Assembly: GCF_900104345.1 (NCBI RefSeq)
Contig: NZ_FNJN01000004.1
Location: 186,802 to 250,801, forward strand
Direction: 5' to 3'
DNA from: Microbacterium testaceum StLB037
Lineage (GTDB): Bacteria > Actinomycetota > Actinomycetes > Actinomycetales > Microbacteriaceae
Length of the DNA stretch: 64,000 bases
Shown here piece after piece: positions 1-7,860 of this stretch. The position numbers were made by a program, and so were the translations under genes. Each line of letters begins with the position of its first letter. Position 1 is the first letter of the stretch. The notes beneath the pieces were generated by a model, which was given only the letters and a program-made list of their open reading frames with translations, was not told the DNA's origin and ran no database searches.

Positions 1-522
1 GCCGACGCCCTCGTGCTGAACAGCCCGTGGCTCGAACTGCAGCTCGGTCCGCTCGGACGTCAGGCCCTGGCGCCGATCGTCAACGCGCGCGCCCGCTTCG
101 ACCCCCTCGGCACGCATCCGGTGGTCGACCTCGGCTTCTACACGCGGGCGCAACGCGATCTGGGCACTCTGCCCGACAGCCCCGAGGGCTGGCGACCGCC
201 GCAGGGTTTTCCCACCCACCCCGGCTGGCTCGCGGCGATCATCGCGGGGCACGCGCGGGTGGCATCCGGAGTCGACGTGGGCTGCCCGGCGCTCGTGCTG
301 CTGTCGGCGAGGTCCACGCCGGCACTCACCTGGAACGACGCGATGCGCGAGACCGACTCGGTGCTCGTGGTCGACGACATCGCCCGTTCGGCGACCCGCA
401 TCGCGAGAACCGTCACCATCGCCCGGATCGATGGGGCGCTGCACGACGTGTTCTTATCCGCCCCGGATGCCAGGGCTCGGGCTTTCGACGCACTCGCGGC
501 CTGGACGAGAGGTCTAGCGTAG
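1..522 (+). CDS. Alpha/beta hydrolase, C-terminal part (5' end outside window)
   Basis: The frame is open from base 1 and closes at TAG 520-522, so 173 C-terminal residues are seen. Two motifs sit in the order expected of an alpha/beta hydrolase: an acidic turn after a beta strand (VLVVDDIA, candidate catalytic Asp) and GALHDVFLS, whose His would be the catalytic base. This arrangement fits the serine aminopeptidase S33/lysophospholipase-like branch. The nucleophile elbow (GxSxG) would lie upstream and is not visible, so activity cannot be judged. The next gene follows after 20 bases on the same strand and has its own ribosome binding site. Substrate unknown. Confidence 0.75.
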   Translation, partial: ADALVLNSPWLELQLGPLGRQALAPIVNARARFDPLGTHPVVDLGFYTRAQRDLGTLPDSPEGWRPPQGFPTHPGWLAAIIAGHARVASGVDVGCPALVLLSARSTPALTWNDAMRETDSVLVVDDIARSATRIARTVTIARIDGALHDVFLSAPDARARAFDALAAWTRGLA

Positions 523-542
523 AACGCGTTCGAAGGAGCTCC

Positions 543-2240
543 ATGACACCCACCGCCGCGACCGAGCGCTACCGCGCCGCCCGTGACCACCTTCTCGCCG
601 TCCGCACCGATCCCGCCGCCGCCGCGGACTTCGTCTGGCCGAGCTTCGAGGGGGCGTTCAACTGGGCGATCGACTGGTTCGACCCGATGGCCCGCGGCAA
701 CGACGGCACGGCGCTGATCGTCGTCGACGATGACGGAACGCACCACGAGCGCACGTTCGACGAGCTCGCGCGGCGCTCCGACCAGGTCGCCGCGTGGCTC
801 GAGACGCGGGGCGTCCGCCGCGGCGAGACCGTGCTGCTCATGCTCGACAACCAGGTGGAGCTGTGGGAAGCCATGCTCGGCATCATGAAGCTCGGCGGCG
901 TCATCGCCCCGACAACCACGGCGCTCGGCTCGGTCGACCTCGCCGACCGCATCGAGCGCGCCGAGATCCGCCACGTCGTCGTCGGAGCGGCGGATGCCGC
1001 CAAGTTCGACGACCTGCCCGAGGGTCTCGGTCGCATCGTCGTCGGTGGCGAGCACACGGGGTGGGCGACCTACTCGGACGCCTTCGCCGTCGAGGCGGAG
1101 CCCGCTCGGCATCCGGGGACCACTGCCGACGAGCGCCTGCTGCTGTACTTCACCTCGGGGACGACCTCGAAGCCCAAGCTCGTCGAGCACACGCACTCGT
1201 CGTACCCGGTCGGTCACCTCAGCACGATGTACTGGCTGGGGCTGCAGCCCGGCGACGTGCACCTCGCGATCAGCTCGCCCGGGTGGGCCAAGCACGCGTG
1301 GAGCCTGTTCTTCGCGCCGTGGATCGCCGGGGCGACAGTGCTCGCCCTGAACTATTCGCGCTTCTCGGCGGAGCACCTGCTCACCGAGCTCGAGAACGAC
1401 CGCGTGACGACCTTCTGCGCGCCGCCGACGGTGTGGCGCATGCTCATCCAGGCCGATCTGACCGGGCGCCGCGGGTCGCTGCGCGAGGTCGTGTCGGCGG
1501 GTGAGCCGCTCAATCCCGAGGTCATCGCCTCGGTGCAGCGCGCGTGGGGCCTCGACATCCGCGACGGGTACGGGCAGACCGAGATGACCGCGGTCGTCGC
1601 CAACACCCCGGGCGCCGACCTCGTTCCGGGCTCGATGGGGCGGCCCCTGCCCGGGTGCCCGGTCGTGCTCGTCGACCCGGTGACGGGCGAGCGCGCCGAC
1701 GAGGGCGAGATCTGCATCGACCTCACCGAGCGGCCCGTCAACCTCACGACGGGGTACGTGGGCGACCCCGAGCGCAACGCCGAGGCGTTCGCCGACGGGC
1801 TCTTCCACACCGGCGATGTGGCGCGGCGCGATGAGACGGGCAGCATCACCTATATCGGCCGTACCGACGACGTCTTCAAGGCCTCGGACTACAAGATCAG
1901 CCCGTTCGAGCTCGAGAGCGTGCTGATCGAGCATCCGGCGGTCATGGAGGCCGCGGTCGTTCCCGCGCCCGACGAGCTGCGCCTCGCGGTGCCGAAGGCC
2001 TACATCGTGCTCGCCGGCGGACACGAGGCGGGCGAGGAGGTCGCGCTCGACATCCTGCGCTTCGCGCGCGAGCGGCTCGCCCCGTTCCAGCGGGTGCGCC
2101 GCGTCGAGTTCTTCGAGCTGCCCAAGACGATCTCGGGCAAGATCCGCCGCGTCGAGCTGCGCCAGCGCGAAGAGGCGGTGTTCCGCGGAGAGATCGACTG
2201 CGTCGAGTGGACGGATGCCGCACTGCGGGGCGATCGCTGA
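543..2240 (+). CDS. AMP-dependent acyl-CoA synthetase (MACS-like)
   Basis: A 565-residue ANL-superfamily ligase, expected to activate a carboxylic acid as acyl-AMP and transfer it to CoA in the cytoplasm. Visible motifs are the ATP loop YFTSGTTSKPK (about residues 202-212), the SPGWAKHAW segment typical of medium-chain/acetyl-type synthetases, DGYGQTEMT, the hinge region TGDVARRDETGSITYIGRTDD, and the C-terminal PKTISGKIRR with the lysine needed for adenylation. The start ATG is preceded by GAAGGAG at a normal distance. An upstream in-frame extension would run through the hydrolase gene and is rejected. Chain-length specificity cannot be read from sequence; medium-chain or branched acyl substrates are likely from the family. 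Confidence 0.88.
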   Translation: MTPTAATERYRAARDHLLAVRTDPAAAADFVWPSFEGAFNWAIDWFDPMARGNDGTALIVVDDDGTHHERTFDELARRSDQVAAWLETRGVRRGETVLLMLDNQVELWEAMLGIMKLGGVIAPTTTALGSVDLADRIERAEIRHVVVGAADAAKFDDLPEGLGRIVVGGEHTGWATYSDAFAVEAEPARHPGTTADERLLLYFTSGTTSKPKLVEHTHSSYPVGHLSTMYWLGLQPGDVHLAISSPGWAKHAWSLFFAPWIAGATVLALNYSRFSAEHLLTELENDRVTTFCAPPTVWRMLIQADLTGRRGSLREVVSAGEPLNPEVIASVQRAWGLDIRDGYGQTEMTAVVANTPGADLVPGSMGRPLPGCPVVLVDPVTGERADEGEICIDLTERPVNLTTGYVGDPERNAEAFADGLFHTGDVARRDETGSITYIGRTDDVFKASDYKISPFELESVLIEHPAVMEAAVVPAPDELRLAVPKAYIVLAGGHEAGEEVALDILRFARERLAPFQRVRRVEFFELPKTISGKIRRVELRQREEAVFRGEIDCVEWTDAALRGDR

Positions 2241-2287
2241 CGCGCAAGCCCCTCGCGGCCACCGTCGTCGCGTGTGAGCATCGATGC

Positions 2288-2428
2288 ATGGAAAAGGATC
2301 AGAAGCAGCCGTTCGAGAACCCTTCCGTCGATGACGACAGCGACATGCCCTCGCTGATGGAGGAGCGCAACATCGGTCGCGAGACCGAGCGCGAGATCAC
2401 CCAGATGATCAACGGCATCGAGGGCTGA
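2288..2428 (+). CDS. Small acidic hypothetical protein (46 aa)
   Basis: A 46-residue, strongly charged protein beginning MEKDQKQPFENPSVDDD and ending in a predicted amphipathic helix (ERNIGRETEREITQMINGIEG). It has no Cys, no membrane segment and no recognised domain. It lies 47 bases after the acyl-CoA synthetase on the same strand and converges with the zinc-ribbon gene at 2444-2599. Its composition is unlike an out-of-frame shadow, which in this genome is Arg/Pro/Ala-rich. Function unknown. Confidence 0.6.
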   Translation: MEKDQKQPFENPSVDDDSDMPSLMEERNIGRETEREITQMINGIEG

Positions 2429-2443
2429 CCGAGCCCCCGCGAC

Positions 2444-2599
2444 TCAGATCGGCTCGGTCGTGCGGATCAGCCCGCAGTTCACGCACGACCACGCGACGAG
2501 GAACCGCTCGTCGTCGAGGATCTCGAACCGCAGGGGATCGCCGCACGTGGGGCACGTGAGGGGGCTGAGGGGCTGCTCCACCGGGCTCTCCGCGCTCAC
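2444..2599 (-). CDS. Small zinc-ribbon protein (51 aa)
   Basis: A 51-residue protein with two knuckles, CPTCG (residues 16-20) and CVNCG (39-43), separated by a short beta-rich stretch. This is the layout of a single structural zinc ribbon. The start is GTG 2599-2597, and its GTGA overlaps the TGA of the upstream reductase gene, so the two are translationally coupled. The coupling and the paired Cys knuckles support a real gene. It might bind nucleic acid or a partner protein; no specific family was recognised. Confidence 0.75.
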   Translation of the reverse strand: MSAESPVEQPLSPLTCPTCGDPLRFEILDDERFLVAWSCVNCGLIRTTEPI

Positions 2600-3237
2600 C
2601 GCGCGAAGGTGACGTGCACGACACCGGACTCGGCGACCTCCGAGGTGACGGTGTAGTCCTCGTCGAGGCCCCGCAGGTCGTCCCAGAGGCGGCCGCCGCG
2701 GCCGAGGATCACGGGGCGGACGGCCACGTGCAGACGGTCGACGAGACCCGCGGCCAGCGCGGACCGCACCGTCGACAGGCCACCGCCGACCCTCACGTCG
2801 GCGCCGTTCGCCAGATCGGTGGCCCGGGCCACGGCATCCGCGATGCTCTCCGACGAGAACTCGAACCGGGTGCCGTTGGCGAAGGAGAGGGGTTCGCGCT
2901 CGCGGTGCGTGAGCACGATCACCGGCACCTCGAACGGTGGTTCGTCACCCCACCAGCCGCGCCAGTCTGGATCGTCGGGAAAAGAGTGCAGGCCGAACAT
3001 CGCCGCGCCCATCACCTCGGCGCCGATGCCCTCGAAGTACGCGGCCGCGTACCGGTCGTCCACGCCGGTCGTGCCCGCCCCCGACGTGTCGCGGAAGACG
3101 CGCTCGCGGAAGGTCTTCGTCGCCATGTAGTCGGCGACGAGCCGGCCCCAGTCCTCGCCCATGGGATTCTCGGGCGTGGGGTCGGCCGGCATCGCCACGC
3201 CATCGAGGGAGATGTTCAGATCGACGCGGACGGCCAT
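2596..3237 (-). CDS. Dihydrofolate reductase family protein (RibD C-terminal domain)
   Basis: A 213-residue single-domain member of the DHFR/RibD-C superfamily. It opens MAVRVDLNISLDGVAMP, the first strand and the substrate loop of such proteins. A Rossmann-like nucleotide site is suggested by DVRVGGGLSTVRSALAAGLVDRLHVAVRPVILG broken into its usual GG loop and C-terminal strands. NADPH-dependent reduction of a small heterocycle is the family role, but the true substrate of these stand-alone proteins is generally unknown. The last bases overlap the start of the small zinc-ribbon gene, forming a two-gene operon. Confidence 0.82.
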   Translation of the reverse strand: MAVRVDLNISLDGVAMPADPTPENPMGEDWGRLVADYMATKTFRERVFRDTSGAGTTGVDDRYAAAYFEGIGAEVMGAAMFGLHSFPDDPDWRGWWGDEPPFEVPVIVLTHREREPLSFANGTRFEFSSESIADAVARATDLANGADVRVGGGLSTVRSALAAGLVDRLHVAVRPVILGRGGRLWDDLRGLDEDYTVTSEVAESGVVHVTFAR

Positions 3238-3263
3238 GGGAGCAGTCTCTCGCAGGCTGCCCC

Positions 3264-3605
3264 TCAGAGGAAAGGCGCGATGATGTAGCTGAGCACAACC
3301 GCGACGGACGCCCCAAGTGCTACACCGGCCGCGGCCCGCGCGAGTGCTCGACGGTGTCGTTTAGCCGTGACACGGGAGGAGTAGCCCAGAGTCAGAGCCG
3401 CACCGACGATTCCCGCCGCCGCGCACAGCACCCCGACCATCCACGCGCTGACCGCGGGCAACCCTTCGATCTGCGGCTGGGACGCGAACTGCGCTCCGAC
3501 CCAGAGGCCCACCGCACCGAACATTGCCCCAGCAAGCGACAACCCGGCCCCCCACAGCATACGCCGCAAGCAGATGGGGGAGCGTTGAGGCGGAGAGACG
3601 ACCAC
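3264..3605 (-). CDS. Hypothetical membrane protein, three predicted helices
   Basis: A 113-residue protein with three hydrophobic segments: around residues 16-37 (AGLSLAGAMFGAVGLWVG), 53-74 (AWMVGVLCAAAGIVGAAL) and 91-111 (AAAGVALGASVAVVLSYII), with a basic RVTAKRHRR loop between the second and third. By the positive-inside rule that loop would face the cytoplasm. A later start at Met16 would remove a polar leader and is possible. No family recognised. It lies between yajQ and the reductase gene on the same strand, with short gaps on both sides. Confidence 0.6.
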   Translation of the reverse strand: MVVSPPQRSPICLRRMLWGAGLSLAGAMFGAVGLWVGAQFASQPQIEGLPAVSAWMVGVLCAAAGIVGAALTLGYSSRVTAKRHRRALARAAAGVALGASVAVVLSYIIAPFL

Positions 3606-3612
3606 CCGAGGA

Positions 3613-4101
3613 TCAGCGGTAGTTGGTGAACTGCAGGTCGACGTCGAGGTCGGCCGCCTTGAGCAGGCGCTGCACTTCCTGCAGGTCGTCGCGCGACTTC
3701 GACTGCACGCGCAGTTCGTCGCCCTGGATCTGCGACTTGACGCCCTTGGGGCCCTCGTCGCGGATGATCTTGTTCACCTTCTTGGCGTTCTCCTGCGAGA
3801 TGCCCTCTTTGAGAGTGGAGGTGATGCGGTATTCCTTGCCGCTCTGCACGGGCTCACCCGTCTCGAGGCTCTTCAGCGAGATGCCGCGCTTGATCAGCTT
3901 GGTCTGGAACACGTCGAGGACGGCGTTGGCGCGCTCCTCGGAGTTCGCCTTGATGACGATCGAGTCGCCGCTCCACGCGATGGAGGCGTCGGTGCCCTTG
4001 AAGTCGTAGCGCTGCTCGACCTCTTTGTGCGCCTGGTTGAGCGCGTTGTCGGCTTCCTGCCGGTCGATCTTGGAGACGATGTCGAACGAAGAATCAGCCA
4101 T
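3613..4101 (-). CDS. yajQ: YajQ family (UPF0234) nucleotide-binding protein
   Basis: A 162-residue protein of usual family length. It begins [20 protein letters not shown], the hallmark of YajQ, and contains [21 protein letters not shown] and [25 protein letters not shown]. Some family members bind cyclic di-GMP and act as effectors; others bind nucleic acid. Which applies here is unknown. The start ATG follows a TACAAT box by six bases, so the transcript is probably leaderless. A longer reading upstream would run into the divergent FBP gene and is rejected. Confidence 0.92.
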   Translation of the reverse strand: MADSSFDIVSKIDRQEADNALNQAHKEVEQRYDFKGTDASIAWSGDSIVIKANSEERANAVLDVFQTKLIKRGISLKSLETGEPVQSGKEYRITSTLKEGISQENAKKVNKIIRDEGPKGVKSQIQGDELRVQSKSRDDLQEVQRLLKAADLDVDLQFTNYR

Positions 4102-4189
4102 GACTCGATTGTATTCGCGCCCCCCTTGTACACACCCCCTCGACATCGCCCGGCCCACGCGGGTAGAGGCGCTCGTAGACTCGGATGCC

Positions 4190-4690
4190 ATGCGAGCACT
4201 CACCGATGAAGAGGTGCGGGCGGCGTTCGTGAACGCCGCCCCCGAGGAGCTGCGAGTGGTCGAGCTCCCGCACGATTTCCTGCTGACCGACTGGGACCAC
4301 CTCGACTTCTTGGCGTGGCGTGACCCGCGCACCCGCGGCCGCGGCTACATCGTCACCGAGCGGGACGGCGAGCCCACCGCGATCGTGCTGCGCGCGGCCG
4401 AGGGGCAGTCCCGCGCGCGGTCGGCGATGTGCAACCTCTGCCACACGATGCAGCCGGGCGATCAGGTGTCGTTGTTCACCGCCCGCAAAGCGGGCACCGC
4501 GGGCGAGCACGGCGACACCGTGGGCACTTACATCTGCGCCGACATGTCGTGTCACGAGACGGTGCGCCTGGCCGCCCCGCTCGCTCCGAGCGAGATCCGC
4601 GCGAGCGTCGACCGCAAGATCGACGGCACCAAGCGCCGCACCGAAGACTTCGTCTCCCGCGTGCTCGACGCCGCCGAGGTGTCGCGGTGA
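4190..4690 (+). CDS. FBP domain protein (FusB/FusC-like, EF-G-binding type zinc finger)
   Basis: A 166-residue protein with a C-terminal four-cysteine zinc finger: CNLCH (residues 82-86 region) and CADMSCHE about 35 residues later. This is the treble-clef layout of the FBP_C domain of FusB/FusC-type proteins, which bind elongation factor G and can rescue ribosomes stalled by fusidic acid. Chromosomal actinobacterial relatives have an unproven housekeeping role. ATG follows TAGACT by eight bases, suggesting a leaderless message. Its TGA overlaps the GTG of the following kinase gene (GTGA), so the two are coupled. Confidence 0.8.
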   Translation: MRALTDEEVRAAFVNAAPEELRVVELPHDFLLTDWDHLDFLAWRDPRTRGRGYIVTERDGEPTAIVLRAAEGQSRARSAMCNLCHTMQPGDQVSLFTARKAGTAGEHGDTVGTYICADMSCHETVRLAAPLAPSEIRASVDRKIDGTKRRTEDFVSRVLDAAEVSR

Positions 4691-5568
4691 CCGGTCGGGT
4701 CGTCGTCATCGGCGACGCGCTGATCGACGAGATCCGCGACGAGGCCGGTGTCCGCGAGTTCGTCGGAGGAGCGGGACTGAATGTGGCCGTGGGTCTCTCT
4801 CGGCTGGGGGTGCCGGCATCCCTCATCGCCATGGTCGGAGACGACGACGCGGGGGAGCAGATCCGCGCCTTCCTCGACGAGCACGACGTCGACCTGCTCG
4901 CCAGCCCCGCGGAGCACGGGTCGTCGCGCGCCGTGAGCACGCGCTCGCCGCAGGGTGAGCCCGTCTATGTCTTCAACGAGGCCGCCCAGAACCGTCGCGT
5001 CGCCTACGGTGACGCCGAGCGTGCGGCGATCGCCGACGCCCCCATGGTCGTGGTCAGCTGCTTCCCCTTCGACGACGCTCAGCAGACCGACATGCTCATC
5101 GAGGCCACGGCATCCGCCTCGACCCCGCTCGCGATCGACCCGAACCCGCGCAGCGGAATGCTCCGCGATCGGGCCGAGTTCGTGCGCGGGTTCGAGAAAG
5201 CGGCGTCCGGCGCCCTGCTCGTGAAGGTCGGTGAGGACGACGCGCAGCTGCTCTACGGGACGCCGCTCGACGAGCTCCGCACGAAGCTCGGGGGCCTCGG
5301 CGTGGGGGCCGTGCTCGCGACCTACGGCGCCGGCGGGGCAGCGATCGACGCGGGGGAGACGACCGTCTCGCGAGGGATCTCCGATCTTCCCGGGCGCATC
5401 GTCGACACGATGGGCGGCGGCGACGCCGTGCTCGCCACCACCGCCGCGCTCGTCCGAGACCGACTCCCCGCGGACGCGGAGGAGTGGGATGCCGTGCTCT
5501 CGCGCGCCATGGATGTCGCTGCCGCGACCTGTCGCCACGAGGGTGCTCTGCTGCGTACGCCCGAGTGA
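4687..5568 (+). CDS. PfkB family carbohydrate kinase
   Basis: A 293-residue cytoplasmic sugar kinase of the ribokinase/PfkB family. Seen motifs are the N-terminal GDALIDEI strand, the substrate-binding FVGGAGLNVAVGLSRLG, and the C-terminal signature DTMGGGDAVLATTAAL, where the Asp before AVL occupies the catalytic base position (more often GAGD, here GGGD). ATP-dependent phosphorylation of a sugar or nucleoside hydroxyl is expected; the substrate is not evident. GTG start overlaps the stop of the FBP-domain gene. Confidence 0.85.
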   Translation: MTGRVVVIGDALIDEIRDEAGVREFVGGAGLNVAVGLSRLGVPASLIAMVGDDDAGEQIRAFLDEHDVDLLASPAEHGSSRAVSTRSPQGEPVYVFNEAAQNRRVAYGDAERAAIADAPMVVVSCFPFDDAQQTDMLIEATASASTPLAIDPNPRSGMLRDRAEFVRGFEKAASGALLVKVGEDDAQLLYGTPLDELRTKLGGLGVGAVLATYGAGGAAIDAGETTVSRGISDLPGRIVDTMGGGDAVLATTAALVRDRLPADAEEWDAVLSRAMDVAAATCRHEGALLRTPE

Positions 5569-5659
5569 GGGCGTCGATGGTTTCGAGCATCCCCCGGGGG
5601 ATAGTAGAGTGGTCTATCGCGCCTCCGGTCGACTGAACAAGCCGGACGGGTGCGCACCT

Positions 5660-5744
5660 GGCGAGTTACCCAAGCGGCCAAAGGGATCTGACTGTAAATC
5701 AGACTGCATTGCATTCGGGGGTTCGAATCCCTCACTCGCCACCA
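5660..5744 (+). tRNA. tRNA-Tyr (GTA)
   Basis: Cloverleaf read by eye. The acceptor arms GGCGAGT (5660-5666) and ACTCGCC (5734-5740) pair perfectly. The anticodon stem TCTGA/TCAGA encloses loop CTGTAAA with anticodon GTA. A long variable arm follows, as expected for class II tRNA-Tyr, then T-loop TTCGAAT. Discriminator A 5741 and an encoded CCA at 5742-5744. A rho-independent terminator follows directly. Confidence 0.95.
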
Positions 5745-5749
5745 CGAAG

Positions 5750-5777
5750 AAAGGGCACCCGGATCGGGTGCCCTTTT
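5750..5777 (+). terminator. Rho-independent terminator after tRNA-Tyr
   Basis: A perfect 8-bp GC stem, GGGCACCC (5753-5760) and GGGTGCCC (5766-5773), with a GGATC loop, flanked by AAA upstream and TTTT downstream. It is six bases after the tRNA CCA end and could also stop the minus-strand gene at 5801. Confidence 0.9.
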
Positions 5778-5800
5778 CTCCTTCCCGGCGCGGGCCGGAC

Positions 5801-6148
5801 TCAGCTCTTCGCCAGGAGCGCCTTCGACTTCGTCTCGAGGAAGGCGACGAGCGCGCCCAGCACGTTGACCTCGTTGCCGAGGTTCACCAAGGCGACCGCG
5901 CCGAGCTCGATGGTGGCGTCGCGCGCCTCCATCGTCGCCTTCCAGCTGCCGTCGCCGCCCGTGATGGGCTGGAGGTAGGTGATGGTCTTGGCCTCGCTGA
6001 GGTCGACGACGATGAGCCCGGCGTCGGGGTCGGCGTCATCCTCTTGGTCGAGGACGCGGATGTCGCTGCCGGTGAGGTAGCCGAGCTCGCGGAATTCGGT
6101 CAACCATGCTTCGAGCAATGACTTGTCGAGCAGCGTTCGTACCGGCAC
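5801..6148 (-). CDS. Hypothetical protein (115 aa)
   Basis: A soluble, acidic alpha/beta protein with no recognised family. It contains LLEAWLTEFRELGYLTGSD, DADPDAGLIVVDLSEAKTI and a C-terminal helix ending KALLAKS. Start chosen at GTG 6148, because GGAGAGG lies at correct spacing before it and the residues further upstream look like 5' leader. An in-frame GTG at 6190 would add 14 residues. The gene runs toward the tRNA-Tyr terminator. Function unknown. Confidence 0.65.
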   Translation of the reverse strand: MPVRTLLDKSLLEAWLTEFRELGYLTGSDIRVLDQEDDADPDAGLIVVDLSEAKTITYLQPITGGDGSWKATMEARDATIELGAVALVNLGNEVNVLGALVAFLETKSKALLAKS

Positions 6149-6239
6149 GGGCCTCTCCGATCCATCCGCGCGAATGTGACGCGCCCCCACAGTATGACGG
6201 GTGCGGAGAGAGGCTGGACCGATCCGGTCGAAAGTGATA

Positions 6240-6611
6240 TCAGGCGGCGCGGACGGGGCGACCGGCGGTGCGGGTCGTGCGGGCCGCGGCGGCGTGGCTC
6301 GCCCCTTCGGCGGCCTCCCACGTGCGGGTGTCGATGACCAGGCCCGACGCGGCGTTCGCCTGATCGGCGAGCGCGCGCAGGTAGTCGCCCGCGAGCTGCT
6401 CGGGCTCGACCGCGTCGAAGACGAATCGCAGGGGAATGGACGGCTGCAGCCAGATGGTGGAACGGCCGGCCTCGTCGGCGGTTCCCGTCCAGGTCAGCGT
6501 GAAGGATTCTCCGCGCCGCAGTTTGGTCGAGGTGATGACTTTGATGTACCCCATCAGGCGATCGGGCAGAACAATGGGGTCCGTGTCGGATCCGTAGAAC
6601 AACGTGGCCAT
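6240..6611 (-). CDS. DUF7882 family protein
   Basis: A 123-residue protein starting MATLFYGSDTDPIVLPDRL and carrying KLRRGESFTLTW and RSTIWLQPSIPLRFVF, which mark the DUF7882 family, common in Microbacteriaceae and often mislabelled as an ATP-dependent DNA ligase. No ligase KxDG motif is present. The C-terminal 25 residues are Ala/Thr/Arg-rich and probably disordered. It is divergent from a MarR regulator across a promoter with an 18-bp palindrome, so it is a likely target of that regulator. Function unknown. Confidence 0.75.
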   Translation of the reverse strand: MATLFYGSDTDPIVLPDRLMGYIKVITSTKLRRGESFTLTWTGTADEAGRSTIWLQPSIPLRFVFDAVEPEQLAGDYLRALADQANAASGLVIDTRTWEAAEGASHAAAARTTRTAGRPVRAA

Positions 6612-6667
6612 GGCGATCTCCTTCGCTTGGGGTCGACGGGCTGATCACTAAGGTAGCACGTATTTCA

Positions 6668-6685
6668 CGAAATTAATTAATTTCG
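6668..6685. promoter_or_regulatory. Perfect 18-bp palindrome, probable MarR operator
   Basis: CGAAATTAATTAATTTCG equals its own reverse complement. It sits in an unusually AT-rich stretch between the divergent DUF7882 and MarR genes. Palindromes of this length between a MarR-family gene and its neighbour are typical autoregulatory operators. Binding is an inference. Confidence 0.7.
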
Positions 6686-6753
6686 CAAAATATTTGAGAT
6701 GTTCACTATGGTGGAGATGTGGCCGGCCGGGCCGCGAGGAGGAGGTGGCGGAA

Positions 6754-7182
6754 ATGACACAGTCCTCTGCGTTGACCCTGGCGCTGGACGAGTACGTCGG
6801 AGCGCGTGACGAGATGGCAGCGAAGGCGCGATCCGATCTCGGCGTCAGCGAGCTCGAAGCGGCCGCTCTGTGCTGCATTTGCGACGAGCCCGGCATTCGA
6901 CCCTCGCATCTGCGCTCGCGCCTCGGTGTGACCCCCGCAGGGGTCACGACCCTCGTCGACCGGCTCATCGGTCGTGGGCTGCTGCGCCGCGAACTCGACG
7001 CCGCGGATCGCCGCGTCAACCACATCTACCTCGAGGTCGACCTCGACACCGAGCCCTGGAGCGCGCTGCGCCGGTTCCCGACCGACGTCGAGGCGGCGGT
7101 GGGCCTGGAGTCGCGCGAGGTGGCGGAGGCCGCCGCGGCGCTGCTGCGCCGGATCACCGAACGCGTTCGCTCGCGGGCCTGA
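6754..7182 (+). CDS. MarR family transcriptional regulator
   Basis: A 142-residue winged-helix regulator. The recognition helix region reads IRPSHLRSRLGVTPAGVTTLVDRLIGRG, followed by the wing LLRRELDAADRRVNHIYLE, as in MarR/SlyA proteins. The start ATG 6754 has GAGGAGG upstream; an earlier start would read through the promoter. It probably represses itself and the divergent DUF7882 gene through the palindrome at 6668-6685. Its last 29 bases overlap the 3' end of the convergent aztA gene. Confidence 0.8.
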   Translation: MTQSSALTLALDEYVGARDEMAAKARSDLGVSELEAAALCCICDEPGIRPSHLRSRLGVTPAGVTTLVDRLIGRGLLRRELDAADRRVNHIYLEVDLDTEPWSALRRFPTDVEAAVGLESREVAEAAAALLRRITERVRSRA

Positions 7183-7816
7183 GGCGACCGGCCTCGATGC
7201 GGATCACGTGGTCCGCCTCGTCGATCAACCGCTCGTCGTGACTGACGCACACCACGGCTGCCCCGCGTGAGATCTCGCTGCTGATCGCGGCGCGATTGAG
7301 CTCCGCGCTCGCCGCGTCGAGACCCGTGGTCGGTTCGTCGAGCAGAAGGATGTCCGCTGCACGGGCGAGTCCCTGCGCGAGGAGCGCACGCTGCCGTTGC
7401 CCGCCCGAGAGGGACGAGAACGGATGCCGCGCGAGGGGTGCCACGTCGAGTCTTCGCATTGCGTGATCCACGGACTCCCGGTACGCGCGCGTGAGGCGCC
7501 GAAACGCGCCGAGGCGGCCCCAGACTCCGACGGTGACGACGTCGCGGACGGTGAGGGGGAGGTGTTCCGCGACGGCGGCACGCTGCGGCACGAAGGCGCG
7601 CGATCGACCATCGACCTCGAGTGAGCCGGATGCCGGCGGGCGGGCGCCGGCGAGCGTCTCGAGCAGCGTCGACTTCCCCGCGCCGTTGGGGCCGACGATC
7701 ACGGTGAGGGCCGCGTCGGGGATGTCGAGGTCGACGTCGTCGAGCGCGACGACCCCGGGGAATTCGAGGCGGAGACCGCGAGCGCGCAGGGCACATGTCG
7801 TCATGGCATCCATCAT
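7154..7816 (-). CDS. aztA: Zinc ABC transporter, ATP-binding protein (AztA-type)
   Basis: A 220-residue ABC ATPase with Walker A GPNGAGKST (residues 42-50), signature LSGGQ (136-140), Walker B ILLLDEP with Glu161, and the H-loop VCVSHDE. It would energise metal uptake with the divergent permease and downstream binding protein. Start at 7816 gives MMDAMTTCAL; the internal ATG at 7804 is an alternative. A TATCAA box six bases before 7816 suggests a leaderless message. A Zur-like dyad overlaps this box. The 3' end overlaps the convergent MarR gene by 29 bases, which is unusual. Confidence 0.85.
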   Translation of the reverse strand: MMDAMTTCALRARGLRLEFPGVVALDDVDLDIPDAALTVIVGPNGAGKSTLLETLAGARPPASGSLEVDGRSRAFVPQRAAVAEHLPLTVRDVVTVGVWGRLGAFRRLTRAYRESVDHAMRRLDVAPLARHPFSSLSGGQRQRALLAQGLARAADILLLDEPTTGLDAASAELNRAAISSEISRGAAVVCVSHDERLIDEADHVIRIEAGRLRPASERVR

Positions 7817-7823
7817 ATGAGTT

Positions 7824-7838
7824 TGATAACCGTTCTCA
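7824..7838. promoter_or_regulatory. Zur-like metal-responsive operator
   Basis: TGATAACCGTTCTCA is a 15-bp dyad: TGATAAC and the reverse complement of GTTCTCA (TGAGAAC) differ at one base. It lies in the 44-base gap between aztA and aztB and overlaps the predicted minus-10 of aztA. Length, position and the TGA-AAC half-site resemble Zur boxes of Gram-positive bacteria. Binding by Zur is inferred; no zur gene is in the window. Confidence 0.6.
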
Positions 7839-7860
7839 GTTAACGCTACGGTCGGACATC

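Noticed and set aside
138..2024. Long minus-strand frame of 628 codons opposite the acyl-CoA synthetase
   Set aside because: Arg/Gly/His-rich composition with no family features; it mirrors a gene with clear ANL motifs. High GC keeps the opposite frame free of stops.
6240..6611. DUF7882 protein as an ATP-dependent DNA ligase
   Set aside because: This label is often transferred to the family, but no KxDG nucleotidyltransferase motif is present and the length is far too short.
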